Positions 1-8,207 of a stretch of DNA of 16,875 nt are shown here, in pieces (the stretch's first letter is position 1; each line of letters opens with the position of its first letter). A model generated the notes under the pieces. The model did no database searches and was not told the DNA's origin. It saw nothing but the letters and a program-made list of their open reading frames with translations. The stretch comes from an uncultured Clostridia bacterium (GTDB lineage Bacteria; Bacillota; Clostridia; TANB77; CAG-508). A program made the translations under genes and the position numbers. Where the stretch lies: NCBI GenBank assembly GCA_947632525.1, contig CANRPQ010000022.1, forward strand, positions 1 to 16,875, in the 5' to 3' direction.

Positions 1-42
1 TACAATTTCTGCATATATTTGTTCTCTATTATCTTTTTTCAT
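1..42 (-). CDS. Start of a gene, probably ribosome maturation factor RimP (partial)
   Basis: Only the first 14 codons are inside the window, read leftwards from an ATG at 42-40: MKKDNREQIYAEIV. An AGGAG ribosome binding site lies six bases upstream, and a consensus promoter and a terminator separate it from polC. In Firmicutes the gene after polC is usually rimP, followed by nusA, and a short Lys/Glu-rich helical N-terminus fits RimP. The assignment rests on gene order, because 14 residues are too few to identify a family. The start codon itself is well supported; the product name is inference. Confidence 0.55.
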   Translation of the reverse strand, partial: MKKDNREQIYAEIV

Positions 43-76
43 TTCTGACTCCTATTTTTTATTTAAAATCGAAATT

Positions 77-105
77 ATTATACCATATTATGTTAATTTT
101 TTCAA
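77..105 (-). promoter_or_regulatory. SigA-type promoter for the rimP-position gene
   Basis: On the minus strand a -35 box TTGAAA (105-100) is followed by a 17-base spacer and a perfect -10 box TATAAT (82-77). Transcription would start near position 70 and leave a leader of about 30 bases carrying the AGGAG site. It lies directly after the polC terminator, so the downstream rimP-nusA type operon probably has its own promoter rather than depending only on read-through. Confidence 0.75.
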
Positions 106-107
106 CT

Positions 108-166
108 AAAAACAACCCAAAAATGAAAAATGAAAAATTCTACTAATTCCATTTTGGGTTGTTTTT
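108..166 (-). terminator. Rho-independent terminator after polC
   Basis: The arms 108-118 (AAAAACAACCC) and 156-166 (GGGTTGTTTTT) are exactly complementary. The stem continues inward through A/T pairs with one bulged base to TG/CA at 124-125 and 150-151, leaving a loop of roughly 24 bases. On the minus strand the stem begins two bases after the polC stop and ends in a GTTTTT tract. It closes the long minus-strand operon. Confidence 0.75.
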
Positions 167-167
167 C

Positions 168-3100
168 TTAACCAAATAGACTTATTTGATTGCTTTGGCT
201 CATTCCCTTTAAACATCCAACTTTTTCTAATAATTCTACTACTGATTTTCCTATTTTAGATCTTATTTTCATATCATCAATTGACATGAATTTTCCATCT
301 TTTTTTGCTTCATCTATACCTTCTGCTGCTACTGTTCCAAGTCCGGGAACACTATTTAAAGGTGGTCTTATTTCTGTTTCTGATTCCATTTTAAATTTTG
401 TTGCATGGCTTTCATATAGGTCAATTGGTAAAAAGCTAATTCCTCTTTCATACATTTCTAGTACAAGTTCTAAAATGGCATACATATTCTTATCTTTTGA
501 TGTTGCTGCATTTCCTTGTAGCTCTATTTCTTTCATTTTATTTTTTACTTTTTCTTTTCCGTGACACATAATGTCACTGTCAAATTCATCTGCACGAATA
601 GTGAAGTATGCAGTATAATATGCTGCTGGCTTATGTACTTTAAACCATGCAATTCTAAATGCATTTGTTACATACGCTGCTGCATGGGCTTTTGGGAACA
701 TGTATTTAATCTTTTTACAAGAATCTATATACCACTCTGGTATATTATATTCTCTCATCATTTTTTCATATTCTTGCCATTTTTCTGGGTCTTTAGAGGC
801 TTTTCCCTTACGTACAAATTCCATAATTTTAAATGCTGGTTTTGATGGCATTCCTGCTTTTATTAAATATAGCATGATATCATCTCTACAGCCAATTGCT
901 TCACTTAGTGTAACAATTCCCTTTTCAACAAGTTCTTGTCCATTATTAAGCCATACGTCAGTTCCATGTGAAAGACCAGATATACTAATTAATTCACTAA
1001 ATGTTGTCGGTTTGGTATCTACTAATATTCCTCTTACAAATTTAGTACCAAATTCAGGTATACCATAGCTTCCTACTTCTGAGTGAATTTGTTCTGGTGT
1101 TACTCCTAAGGCTTTTGTAGAGCTAAATATTGACATGGTTTCTTTGTCATCTAAAGGTACTTTTGTTGGATCTATTCCCGTAATATCATATAACATTCTA
1201 ATCATAGTTGGGTCATCATGACCAAGAATATCTAGCTTAAGTAAGTTTTGATCTATTGAGTGGTAATCAAAGTGTGTTGTTATAATATCTGAGTTTGGAT
1301 CATCTGCTGGATGTTGTACAGGAGTAAATTCATAAATTTCTCTTCCTTTTGGTACTACTATAATTCCCCCTGGGTGTTGCCCAGTTGTTCTCTTTATTCC
1401 AGTGCATCCTTGAGAAAGCCTTAATACTTCTGCATTACTAACAGGAATACCTCTTTCTTCATAATATTTTTTAACATATCCATACGCTGTTTTATCAGCA
1501 ACTGTACCAACTGTTCCTGCTTTAAAAGTAGTTCCTTTACCAAATATAACTTCTGTATATTTATGTGCTTTCGCTTGATATTCTCCAGAAAAGTTTAAGT
1601 CAATATCAGGCTCTTTATCTCCGTCAAATCCCAAAAATGTTTCGAATGGAATATCCATGCCGTCCTTTGTTAATTTAGTACCGCATTTTGGACAGTCTTT
1701 GTCTGGTAAATCAAATCCATTTTTTACACCATAGTCTGTAAAATCTGAGTACTTACAATTAGGACAACGATAATGTGGTGGAAGTGAATTTACTTCTGTA
1801 ATACCTGTCATGTTGGCTACAAATGAAGAACCTACTGAACCTCTTGAGCCAACAATGTATCCGTCTTCATTAGATTTCCATACCAATTTTTGTGCTATAA
1901 TGTACATAACTGAAAAGCCATTTGAAATAATTGAATTCAATTCTTTATCAAGTCTATTTTGTACTAATTCTGGTAATGAATCACCATATAATTCATGTGC
2001 TTTGCTATATGCAATTTCTTTAATTGTTTCTTCGCATCCTTCAATATATGGTGGACATTTTTCAGGTGATATTGGACTTATTTTTTCACACATATCTGCT
2101 ATTTTATTAGTATTTGTTACCACAACTTCATATGCCTTTTCTTCACCTAAATATTCAAACTCTTTTAACATTTCTTCTGTTGTTCTTAAATATAATGGAG
2201 CTTGTTCATCAGCATCATCATATCCTTGACCTGCCATTAAAATTCTACGATAAACTTCATCTTGTGGGTCCATAAAATGTACATCACAAGTAGCCACTAC
2301 TGGTTTTTGTAATTTTTCTCCTAAAGCAACAATTTTACGGTTTATATCTTGTAATTCTTCTATACTTCCTACTGTTTCATTCTTTACCATAAACATGTTA
2401 TTGCCTATTGGTTGAATTTCTAAATAATCATAATCTGATGCTATTTCCTCTAATTCTTCATCTGTTTTTCCTGCAATTATTGCTCTATATAACTCACCCG
2501 CTTCACATGCACTTCCCATTATTAAGCCTTCTGAATATTTTTTGTATATTGATTTTAGAATACGAGGTTTTTTATAAAAATAGTCTAAATGTGAAATTGA
2601 AATTAATTTGTATAGGTTTCTAAGACCTATATAGTCTTTTGCTAAGATGATTGCATGATAAGTAGGTAATGATTTATAGTCTGCCTTTCCTACTAGCTTG
2701 TTTTCCATATCATCTAATGTAATAATTTTTTTATCCTTTAACATATCTAGCATAATGTTAAATACTTTTACAGTTGTGTCAACATCATCTAGTGCTCTGT
2801 GTGCAACGTCTACCTCTATGCCTAAATTTTCAGCAATAATTCCTAATTTATATTTTTTATACTCTGGAAATAATGCTTTTGCTAAACGTAATGTATCTAT
2901 ATATGTATTTCCTAATTGTAGCCCTAATTCTGTGCAGTTATGCTTTAGGAATCCAATGTCAAAGTCTGCATTGTGTGCTACTAAAACACTATCTCCTATA
3001 AATTCTAAAACTTTTGGCAATATTTCTTCTATAGTAGGTGCATCTTTTACCATATCATCTGTAATATTAGTTACTTCAACAACCTTTTGTGGAATTGGTT

Positions 3101-4595
3101 TTTCAGGATTAACAAATGTACAAAATTCATCAATTACCTTATGATTTTTTACTTTCATAATTCCTATTTCTGTGATTTTTTCAGTTCTAAAAGATAGGCC
3201 TGTTGTTTCTAGGTCTAATACACAGTATGTTGCGTCTTCTAAGTTTTGACCCTTAGAAAAAGAAACACAAGATGCTTCATCTGGTGCCAAATATGCTTCT
3301 ACACCATATATTACTTTTAAATCTGGATTATCTTTTTCTAGATATTTATGTGCATCAGGAAAAGCTTGTACTACACCGTGATCTGTAATTGCAATTGATT
3401 TCATTCCCCATTTTACAGCGCGTTTTAATAGGTCTTTGCATGCTGTTATTCCGTCCATTTGGCTCATTTGTGTATGCATATGAAGTTCAACTCTTTTAAC
3501 AGGTGCTTCATCTTTTCTTACTTCTTTCTTTAATTCGGTACTTTCTATAATTACATTAGCAATAACGCCTAATTCTTTAGAAAATGGATCAAATTGTGCA
3601 GTTCCACTTACCTTTGCACCTTTTGCTCCTTTTAATCTTTTCATTGTTTCTTCAACTTTATTTGCTTCAACAAATGCTTTACATGTAATTGTACTAGAAC
3701 CGTCATACAAATCAAAAGTCACCAAAGATTTTCCTGATTTTAGTTCTCTTACGTCTGTATTTAAAATTTCTCCGTCTAATAGAACCTTTCCACTATCTAC
3801 TGATAGGTCAACAATTTTAGAAAGTTCTTCTTTTATTTTCATACTTCTTCCATAAATGATTGGTGAAACTTCTGTTGTTTGTTCTGAAGTTGAATTTAAT
3901 TCCCATGGTGGTGTTGTATATGCTATTTCACTTGTTGCTTCATTAGCTAATGTGCCATTTGATGATTTTTGTTTTTGCTCATCTTCTGATTTTCTTTGTT
4001 TTAGTTGTTCTTGTGCTTCTTTTTGTGCTAATAAAATAGCTTGCTTTTCTAATTCTTTGCTGTGAGCTTCATACTGTTCAAGCATTTCATCAGTAACCTC
4101 TTCTTTAAAGTTTATAACATATGATTTGTTATATATATCTTTTAATTTAGTAGCTAATATTTTGTCGACTCCTCTTGCTTGTAATACATTTTTACCTTTC
4201 ATTAGCATATGAACTGTTATTTTGTTATTGCTAATATCAATATTACTATTTTTCAACAAGGCTTTTGTAAGTGGATGTTTATATGCCATGTAATCTAAAA
4301 TTTCTTGCCATTCTGATTGTATTTTTTCATCAATATCTTCTTTATTATCTGTATTTTCATTTGCTGTTTGTTCTATTTTGGTTTCAATGTTTTTAAATCC
4401 AAAACGTTTTTCTAAATACTTTTCAAAATCTATTAAGTCTTTTATTAAAATAGAAGAGTTGGCCTTTAAATTTAATTCTAAAGTATTTGTTTTTTTGTAT
4501 ATATTTACACATAACACTTTAGCCTCACTTAAAGCCAAACTGCTAGAATTATAATCTTTAAATACATCTTTTACCGTTTTTAATTTTTCTTCCAT
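168..4595 (-). CDS. polC: DNA polymerase III PolC-type alpha subunit, with proofreading exonuclease
   Basis: This is the replicative DNA polymerase of low-GC Gram-positive bacteria, acting at the fork with the sliding clamp. At 1475 residues it is slightly longer than the usual 1430-1450. Visible domains: an N-terminal domain with a charged linker (about 165-245); an OB fold (about 265-350); the first half of the PHP domain (HMHT near 372); a DEDD exonuclease inserted at about 455-615, with motif DLETT (D461, E463) and the later HNADFD and HRALDD segments; the second PHP half; a zinc finger C944, C947, C968, C971; and the polymerase active site PDIDLNF (D997, D999). The C-terminus QISLF (1470-1474) matches a beta-clamp binding motif. 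The ATG has a GGAG site eight bases upstream, and the gene starts 29 bases after rseP, so they are probably co-transcribed. It is intact. Confidence 0.98.
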   Translation of the reverse strand: MEEKLKTVKDVFKDYNSSSLALSEAKVLCVNIYKKTNTLELNLKANSSILIKDLIDFEKYLEKRFGFKNIETKIEQTANENTDNKEDIDEKIQSEWQEILDYMAYKHPLTKALLKNSNIDISNNKITVHMLMKGKNVLQARGVDKILATKLKDIYNKSYVINFKEEVTDEMLEQYEAHSKELEKQAILLAQKEAQEQLKQRKSEDEQKQKSSNGTLANEATSEIAYTTPPWELNSTSEQTTEVSPIIYGRSMKIKEELSKIVDLSVDSGKVLLDGEILNTDVRELKSGKSLVTFDLYDGSSTITCKAFVEANKVEETMKRLKGAKGAKVSGTAQFDPFSKELGVIANVIIESTELKKEVRKDEAPVKRVELHMHTQMSQMDGITACKDLLKRAVKWGMKSIAITDHGVVQAFPDAHKYLEKDNPDLKVIYGVEAYLAPDEASCVSFSKGQNLEDATYCVLDLETTGLSFRTEKITEIGIMKVKNHKVIDEFCTFVNPEKPIPQKVVEVTNITDDMVKDAPTIEEILPKVLEFIGDSVLVAHNADFDIGFLKHNCTELGLQLGNTYIDTLRLAKALFPEYKKYKLGIIAENLGIEVDVAHRALDDVDTTVKVFNIMLDMLKDKKIITLDDMENKLVGKADYKSLPTYHAIILAKDYIGLRNLYKLISISHLDYFYKKPRILKSIYKKYSEGLIMGSACEAGELYRAIIAGKTDEELEEIASDYDYLEIQPIGNNMFMVKNETVGSIEELQDINRKIVALGEKLQKPVVATCDVHFMDPQDEVYRRILMAGQGYDDADEQAPLYLRTTEEMLKEFEYLGEEKAYEVVVTNTNKIADMCEKISPISPEKCPPYIEGCEETIKEIAYSKAHELYGDSLPELVQNRLDKELNSIISNGFSVMYIIAQKLVWKSNEDGYIVGSRGSVGSSFVANMTGITEVNSLPPHYRCPNCKYSDFTDYGVKNGFDLPDKDCPKCGTKLTKDGMDIPFETFLGFDGDKEPDIDLNFSGEYQAKAHKYTEVIFGKGTTFKAGTVGTVADKTAYGYVKKYYEERGIPVSNAEVLRLSQGCTGIKRTTGQHPGGIIVVPKGREIYEFTPVQHPADDPNSDIITTHFDYHSIDQNLLKLDILGHDDPTMIRMLYDITGIDPTKVPLDDKETMSIFSSTKALGVTPEQIHSEVGSYGIPEFGTKFVRGILVDTKPTTFSELISISGLSHGTDVWLNNGQELVEKGIVTLSEAIGCRDDIMLYLIKAGMPSKPAFKIMEFVRKGKASKDPEKWQEYEKMMREYNIPEWYIDSCKKIKYMFPKAHAAAYVTNAFRIAWFKVHKPAAYYTAYFTIRADEFDSDIMCHGKEKVKNKMKEIELQGNAATSKDKNMYAILELVLEMYERGISFLPIDLYESHATKFKMESETEIRPPLNSVPGLGTVAAEGIDEAKKDGKFMSIDDMKIRSKIGKSVVELLEKVGCLKGMSQSNQISLFG

Positions 4596-4624
4596 TTCAT
4601 AATCTCCATTTTTATTATGTTTAA

Positions 4625-5887
4625 TTAAAATATTCTTAATATATCATTATACGTAACATAAATAGATAGGCCAATTAGTATCATAAATCCAATCATTTGA
4701 ATAGTTATTTCTGTTTTTTCTTTTATAGGTTTTTTTCTAATTGCTTCAATTAATAAAATTACTACTTTTCCGCCGTCCAAAGGTGGAAATGGCAATAAAT
4801 TTGTAAATCCTAGTGAGATAGAAATTAATGCTAAAATATATATAAAATCAGATAAACCACTAGTTTGAGATACAATCTCTCCTATTCCAACAGGACCCAT
4901 CATTTGATCAATTGAAACATTTCCTGTAAATAATAATTTTATATTATCAATAATTGAAAATGCAAAATTTCCTGTCTCCCAAAATGCATAATATAAGTTG
5001 TTTTGTAAATTATTTTCTGCTTTTTGTAGATATACACCCAAACTGTATCTGGAATGAACTTCTGGAGTAATTAAAATATCTTTAATTTCTTTGTCTCGCT
5101 CTATCGTAAATTTAATTTCTTCGCCCTGTACTCTATTAATTTCTTCTATCAGTTTTTTTACATCATTTTTTACATCAACATCATTAATTTTTAAAATTAC
5201 ATCACTAACTTCCAATCCTTGTAATTTAGCGGGACCTTCATTACTAATTTCTGCAATTTTAGTACTATCTTCTTTAGAATTATAAACTGCAATTCCTGTG
5301 TAATTATATTTTTCTTCTTCAGGTGCAAATTTATATGTTCTTGTTTCTCCATTTCTTTCAACTACAACTTCTATATCTTCTCCTGTACAGTTTTCTAGAA
5401 CTTCATCTAAATCATTTTTATAATGAATAGTTTTATTATTAATTTTAACAATTTTGTCTTCAGCCTGTAATCCTATAATTTGAGCATCTGTATTTTCTAT
5501 AGGATAACTAATTGTAGTTGAAATATTGTTTCCTAGGCTTGCCATTAAGGTAAAATATACTATTATTGCAAAAATAATATTAACAGCACCGCCTGCTACA
5601 ACTACAGCAATTCTTTTTGGAATACTAGCTTTACTAAATGAGCCTTCTTCGTCTGAGCGTTCTTCCTCTCCTACCAAATTTACAAATCCACCTAAAGGAA
5701 TTAAACGTAAAGCATATTTAGTTTCTTTTCCTTGCTTACTCCAAATTGTAGGTCCGAAACCAATAGCAAATTCCATTACTTTAATTTTACATAGTTTTGC
5801 AACTAAAAAATGACCACCTTCATGAATTAATACTAAAAAGCCTAGTGTAAAAACTATTTTTAATATTGTTATTAAAGTTGAAATCAA
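4625..5887 (-). CDS. rseP: Site-2 intramembrane zinc metalloprotease RseP/RasP
   Basis: A 420-residue membrane protease of the S2P family, which cleaves transmembrane segments of regulatory proteins such as anti-sigma factors and processes signal-peptide remnants. The zinc site HEGGH (H22, E23, H26) lies in the first membrane helix. A second helix follows at about 92-112, then periplasm-type PDZ material, and LDG (D371) in the third core helix supplies the last zinc ligand. The middle (about 125-280) appears to hold two PDZ-like repeats, each with a Q/EGL-x-DxIxKIN type segment. The start is TTG (5887-5885), preceded by a GGAG site seven bases upstream; no better ATG aligns with the N-terminal helix. 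It sits between cdsA and polC, its usual neighbourhood, but without dxr or ispG. Confidence 0.96.
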   Translation of the reverse strand: MISTLITILKIVFTLGFLVLIHEGGHFLVAKLCKIKVMEFAIGFGPTIWSKQGKETKYALRLIPLGGFVNLVGEEERSDEEGSFSKASIPKRIAVVVAGGAVNIIFAIIVYFTLMASLGNNISTTISYPIENTDAQIIGLQAEDKIVKINNKTIHYKNDLDEVLENCTGEDIEVVVERNGETRTYKFAPEEEKYNYTGIAVYNSKEDSTKIAEISNEGPAKLQGLEVSDVILKINDVDVKNDVKKLIEEINRVQGEEIKFTIERDKEIKDILITPEVHSRYSLGVYLQKAENNLQNNLYYAFWETGNFAFSIIDNIKLLFTGNVSIDQMMGPVGIGEIVSQTSGLSDFIYILALISISLGFTNLLPFPPLDGGKVVILLIEAIRKKPIKEKTEITIQMIGFMILIGLSIYVTYNDILRIF

Positions 5888-5913
5888 TTTTTCTCTCCTT
5901 TTGTTATTTGTTA

Positions 5914-5950
5914 AAATTAAAAGTATATTGTTTTAATATACTTTTAATTT
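5914..5950 (-). repeat. Perfect 16-bp AT-rich hairpin between cdsA and rseP
   Basis: Bases 5914-5929 and 5935-5950 are perfect inverted repeats with a five-base loop. Only one pair per arm involves G and C, and only a TTTTAAC-type sequence follows on the minus strand, so it is a weak terminator at best. It could attenuate transcription between cdsA and rseP or mark an mRNA processing site. It lies in the 99-base gap where relatives often carry dxr. Confidence 0.6.
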
Positions 5951-5986
5951 ACTATCTTTAATAATTTTTTCATTCGTGTAGCTATT

Positions 5987-6805
5987 TTATATTAATAATA
6001 GTGTTAATAAAAAATACGCAAATGGTGCAATAAATATTACACTGTCAATTCTATCTAACATTCCACCATGTCCTGGAATTAAATTGCTGAAATCTTTAAT
6101 GCCTGTATATCTTTTTATTGTTGAGGCAGATAAATCACCTATTTGACCAACAATACTTAATAATGCTCCAACTAGAATTACTAGTCCATAATTAAATTGC
6201 GTGTTGAAAACTGAATTACATATTGCTGCATAAATGAACACTATAATTATAGCTCCTATTGTACCACCTATGCATCCTTCTATTGTTTTATTTGGACTAA
6301 TCTCTGTAAAATGATGTTTTCCAAATGTTTTTCCAAATATATATGCAAATGTATCCGTTCCCCATGCACTAAAGAATATAAACCATATTAATATTTTTCC
6401 ACTTGGTAAATTTTCATGAATTATAGGGATAAACATTAAAAAAATCGCTATATAAAATACTCCAAAAAATGTAATTGCAATGTCTTGGACTGTTCTCTTT
6501 CCATTGGTAGCAATAACATAACAAAATAGTAATAAAATAGAAGTTGGAATAAGAAGTGCTATGGTTTTTAATACCATATGCATTGGTACAAGATGTATGA
6601 TTGAAATCATTGCTGCTGCTAAGTAGCCTATCCAATTAATAGGGTTTGCTTTTTTACTAACATGAAATGCCTTGTAGAACTCATGTATGCTCATTACTGC
6701 TACAATTGCAACTGTAATATCAACAACATATTTATTTCCAAAAATTATAATTGCTGCTACAATAGGAAACAATATAATTCCTGATAAAAACCTTTTTATA
6801 TTCAT
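5987..6805 (-). CDS. cdsA: Phosphatidate cytidylyltransferase (CDP-diglyceride synthase)
   Basis: It converts phosphatidic acid and CTP to CDP-diacylglycerol, the precursor of phosphatidylglycerol and cardiolipin. The 272-residue product is almost wholly hydrophobic with about eight membrane helices. The family signature lies near the C-terminus: IKRYTGIKDFSNLIPGHGG followed by DRIDS, containing the conserved KD, PGHGG and DR-D elements. An upstream loop carries the W-G-TDTFAYIFGKTFGKH segment also typical of the family. The ATG is preceded by a GGAAGG site. It lies 76 bases after uppS and 99 bases before rseP on the same strand, so it is part of the lipid section of the operon. Confidence 0.96.
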   Translation of the reverse strand: MNIKRFLSGIILFPIVAAIIIFGNKYVVDITVAIVAVMSIHEFYKAFHVSKKANPINWIGYLAAAMISIIHLVPMHMVLKTIALLIPTSILLLFCYVIATNGKRTVQDIAITFFGVFYIAIFLMFIPIIHENLPSGKILIWFIFFSAWGTDTFAYIFGKTFGKHHFTEISPNKTIEGCIGGTIGAIIIVFIYAAICNSVFNTQFNYGLVILVGALLSIVGQIGDLSASTIKRYTGIKDFSNLIPGHGGMLDRIDSVIFIAPFAYFLLTLLLI

Positions 6806-6881
6806 TTTTATAGTTCCTTCCTTTGATTTATATTATTCTTCCTTTAACTTGTTTTATTACTATCTTAATTATAATATTTTT

Positions 6882-7589
6882 TTATTTGCCACCAAATTTA
6901 CGATTTCTTTTTTTATACTCTTCTATTGCTTCATCTAAATCTTTTTCTGAAAAATCAGGCCATAATTTATTTATAAATAAAAATTCTGTATATGCTAACT
7001 GCCATAATAAAAAGTTACTAATTCTTTCTTCTCCACTTGTTCTGATAAGTAAATCTGGGTCTGGTTGATTTGCAGTATATAAGTTGTTTGATATTAATTC
7101 TTCATTAATATCTTCTATTTTTATTTCTTTATTTTGTGCTTTTAAAGCTATATTCTTTACAGCACTAGTAATTTCATCCCTTCCGCCATAATTAAATGCA
7201 ATATTTAGTGTAAGCCCTGTATAGTCTTTAGTTTTATCAATTGCTTTTCTTATACTTTTTTGTAGTCCAGAATCTAGCTTTGATATGTCGCCTAAAACAT
7301 TTATTTTAATATTTTCTAGCTCTTTGTCATTTAAAAAATCGGCAACATACATTTGAAGTAATCCCATTAGTGCTCCTACTTCTTCTTTTGTTCTTTTCCA
7401 ATTTTCTGTTGAAAAAGCATAAACTGTTAAATATTTAATTCCTATTTTATTTGCATATTTAGCTATCTTTTTTAATGTTTCTGCTCCTTCTTTATGTCCT
7501 AATCTTATTTCAATTCCCTGTTCTTTTGCCCATCTACGATTTCCATCCATAATAATAGCAATATGCTTTGGTAAAATCTCTTCTTCCAT
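6882..7589 (-). CDS. uppS: Isoprenyl transferase (undecaprenyl diphosphate synthase)
   Basis: A cis-prenyltransferase that adds IPP units to farnesyl diphosphate to make the C55 lipid carrier for peptidoglycan and wall polymers. The 235-residue length is typical. Visible motifs are HIAIIMDGNRRWAK near residue 9 (catalytic Asp and the diphosphate-binding Asn-Arg-Arg), FSTENW around 60, and the C-terminal RTSGEERISNFLLWQLAYTE with the basic and acidic residues that bind IPP and magnesium. The ATG lies 13 bases after the frr stop and its GAGAGG site overlaps the end of frr, so the two genes are tightly coupled. The enzyme needs isoprenoid precursors, although dxr and ispG are absent from this locus. 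Confidence 0.97.
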   Translation of the reverse strand: MEEEILPKHIAIIMDGNRRWAKEQGIEIRLGHKEGAETLKKIAKYANKIGIKYLTVYAFSTENWKRTKEEVGALMGLLQMYVADFLNDKELENIKINVLGDISKLDSGLQKSIRKAIDKTKDYTGLTLNIAFNYGGRDEITSAVKNIALKAQNKEIKIEDINEELISNNLYTANQPDPDLLIRTSGEERISNFLLWQLAYTEFLFINKLWPDFSEKDLDEAIEEYKKRNRKFGGK

Positions 7590-7602
7590 TTAAAAATCCT
7601 CT

Positions 7603-8148
7603 CTATATTGTCATAATTTCTTTTTCTTTTTCAGATAATAAATTATCAACTTGTTCAACCTTTTTGTCAGTTAATTTTTGGATTTGTTCTTCTTCATTTT
7701 TTAAATCATCTTCTGTAATTTCAGACTTTTTCTGTAATTCTTTTGCTTCATCCATAGCATCTCTTCTAATTGAACGAATTGCTACTCTTGCATCTTCTGC
7801 TAGTTTTCTAATATCTTTTACTAATTCTTTTCTTCTTTCTTCATTTAATTCAGGAAAGTTCAATCTTATAACTTTTCCGTCATTGTTTGGATTAATTCCT
7901 ATATCTGCTTTTAATATTTCTTTTTCTATTTCCTTTAATAAATTTATGTCCCATGGTTGAATTAAAATCATTCTGGCTTCTGGTACTGAAATACCTGCTA
8001 CTTGATTAATTGGAGTTGGTACTCCATAATAATCTACTGTGATTTTATTTAATATAGCTGGATTAGCCCTTCCTGCTCTTATTTCTGACAAATTTTCTTG
8101 AAATACACTAATAGTTTTATCCATTTTTTCTTCATAAATTTTATTCAT
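7603..8148 (-). CDS. frr: Ribosome recycling factor
   Basis: RRF works with EF-G to split post-termination ribosomes. The 181-residue product shows the family pattern: an N-terminal amphipathic helix, IRAGRANPAIL, the DYYGVPTPINQVA segment, PWDINLLKEIEKEI, and the C-terminal RxxLVKxxRKLAEDARVAIRSIRRDA helix. An in-frame TAA two codons upstream rules out a longer product, and MNKIYEEKMDKTI aligns with the usual N-terminus, so this ATG is the start. It has no ribosome binding site at normal distance; the only one is 34 bases upstream, with a hairpin in between (see separate entry). The gene follows pyrH and precedes uppS, the usual order. Confidence 0.97.
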   Translation of the reverse strand: MNKIYEEKMDKTISVFQENLSEIRAGRANPAILNKITVDYYGVPTPINQVAGISVPEARMILIQPWDINLLKEIEKEILKADIGINPNNDGKVIRLNFPELNEERRKELVKDIRKLAEDARVAIRSIRRDAMDEAKELQKKSEITEDDLKNEEEQIQKLTDKKVEQVDNLLSEKEKEIMTI

Positions 8149-8158
8149 AATTTATATT

Positions 8159-8187
8159 GTATGATATTTAAATAATCATACTCTCCT
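8159..8187 (-). promoter_or_regulatory. Ribosome binding site and intervening hairpin before frr
   Basis: On the minus strand AGGAG (8187-8183) lies 34 bases before the frr ATG at 8148. Between them, GTATGAT (8181-8175) pairs with ATCATAC (8165-8159) around a nine-base loop. If folded, the hairpin leaves about 11 unpaired bases between site and start, close to normal spacing. The same AGGAG also precedes a three-codon frame ATG ATT ATT TAA (8179-8168), at a short spacing of three bases. The sequence elements are directly visible; their role in frr translation is inference. Confidence 0.55.
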
Positions 8188-8207
8188 TTCCAATTTTTTA
8201 TAGATTT

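Noticed and set aside
190..4065. Several plus-strand open frames of 70-150 codons across polC
   Set aside because: They are antisense to a full-length conserved polymerase, have no start signals and give low-complexity hydrophobic translations typical of shadows in AT-rich DNA.
6806..6881. A TATAAT-like sequence between uppS and cdsA as an internal promoter
   Set aside because: No acceptable -35 box stands at 16-18 bases, and such hexamers are expected by chance in DNA this rich in A and T.
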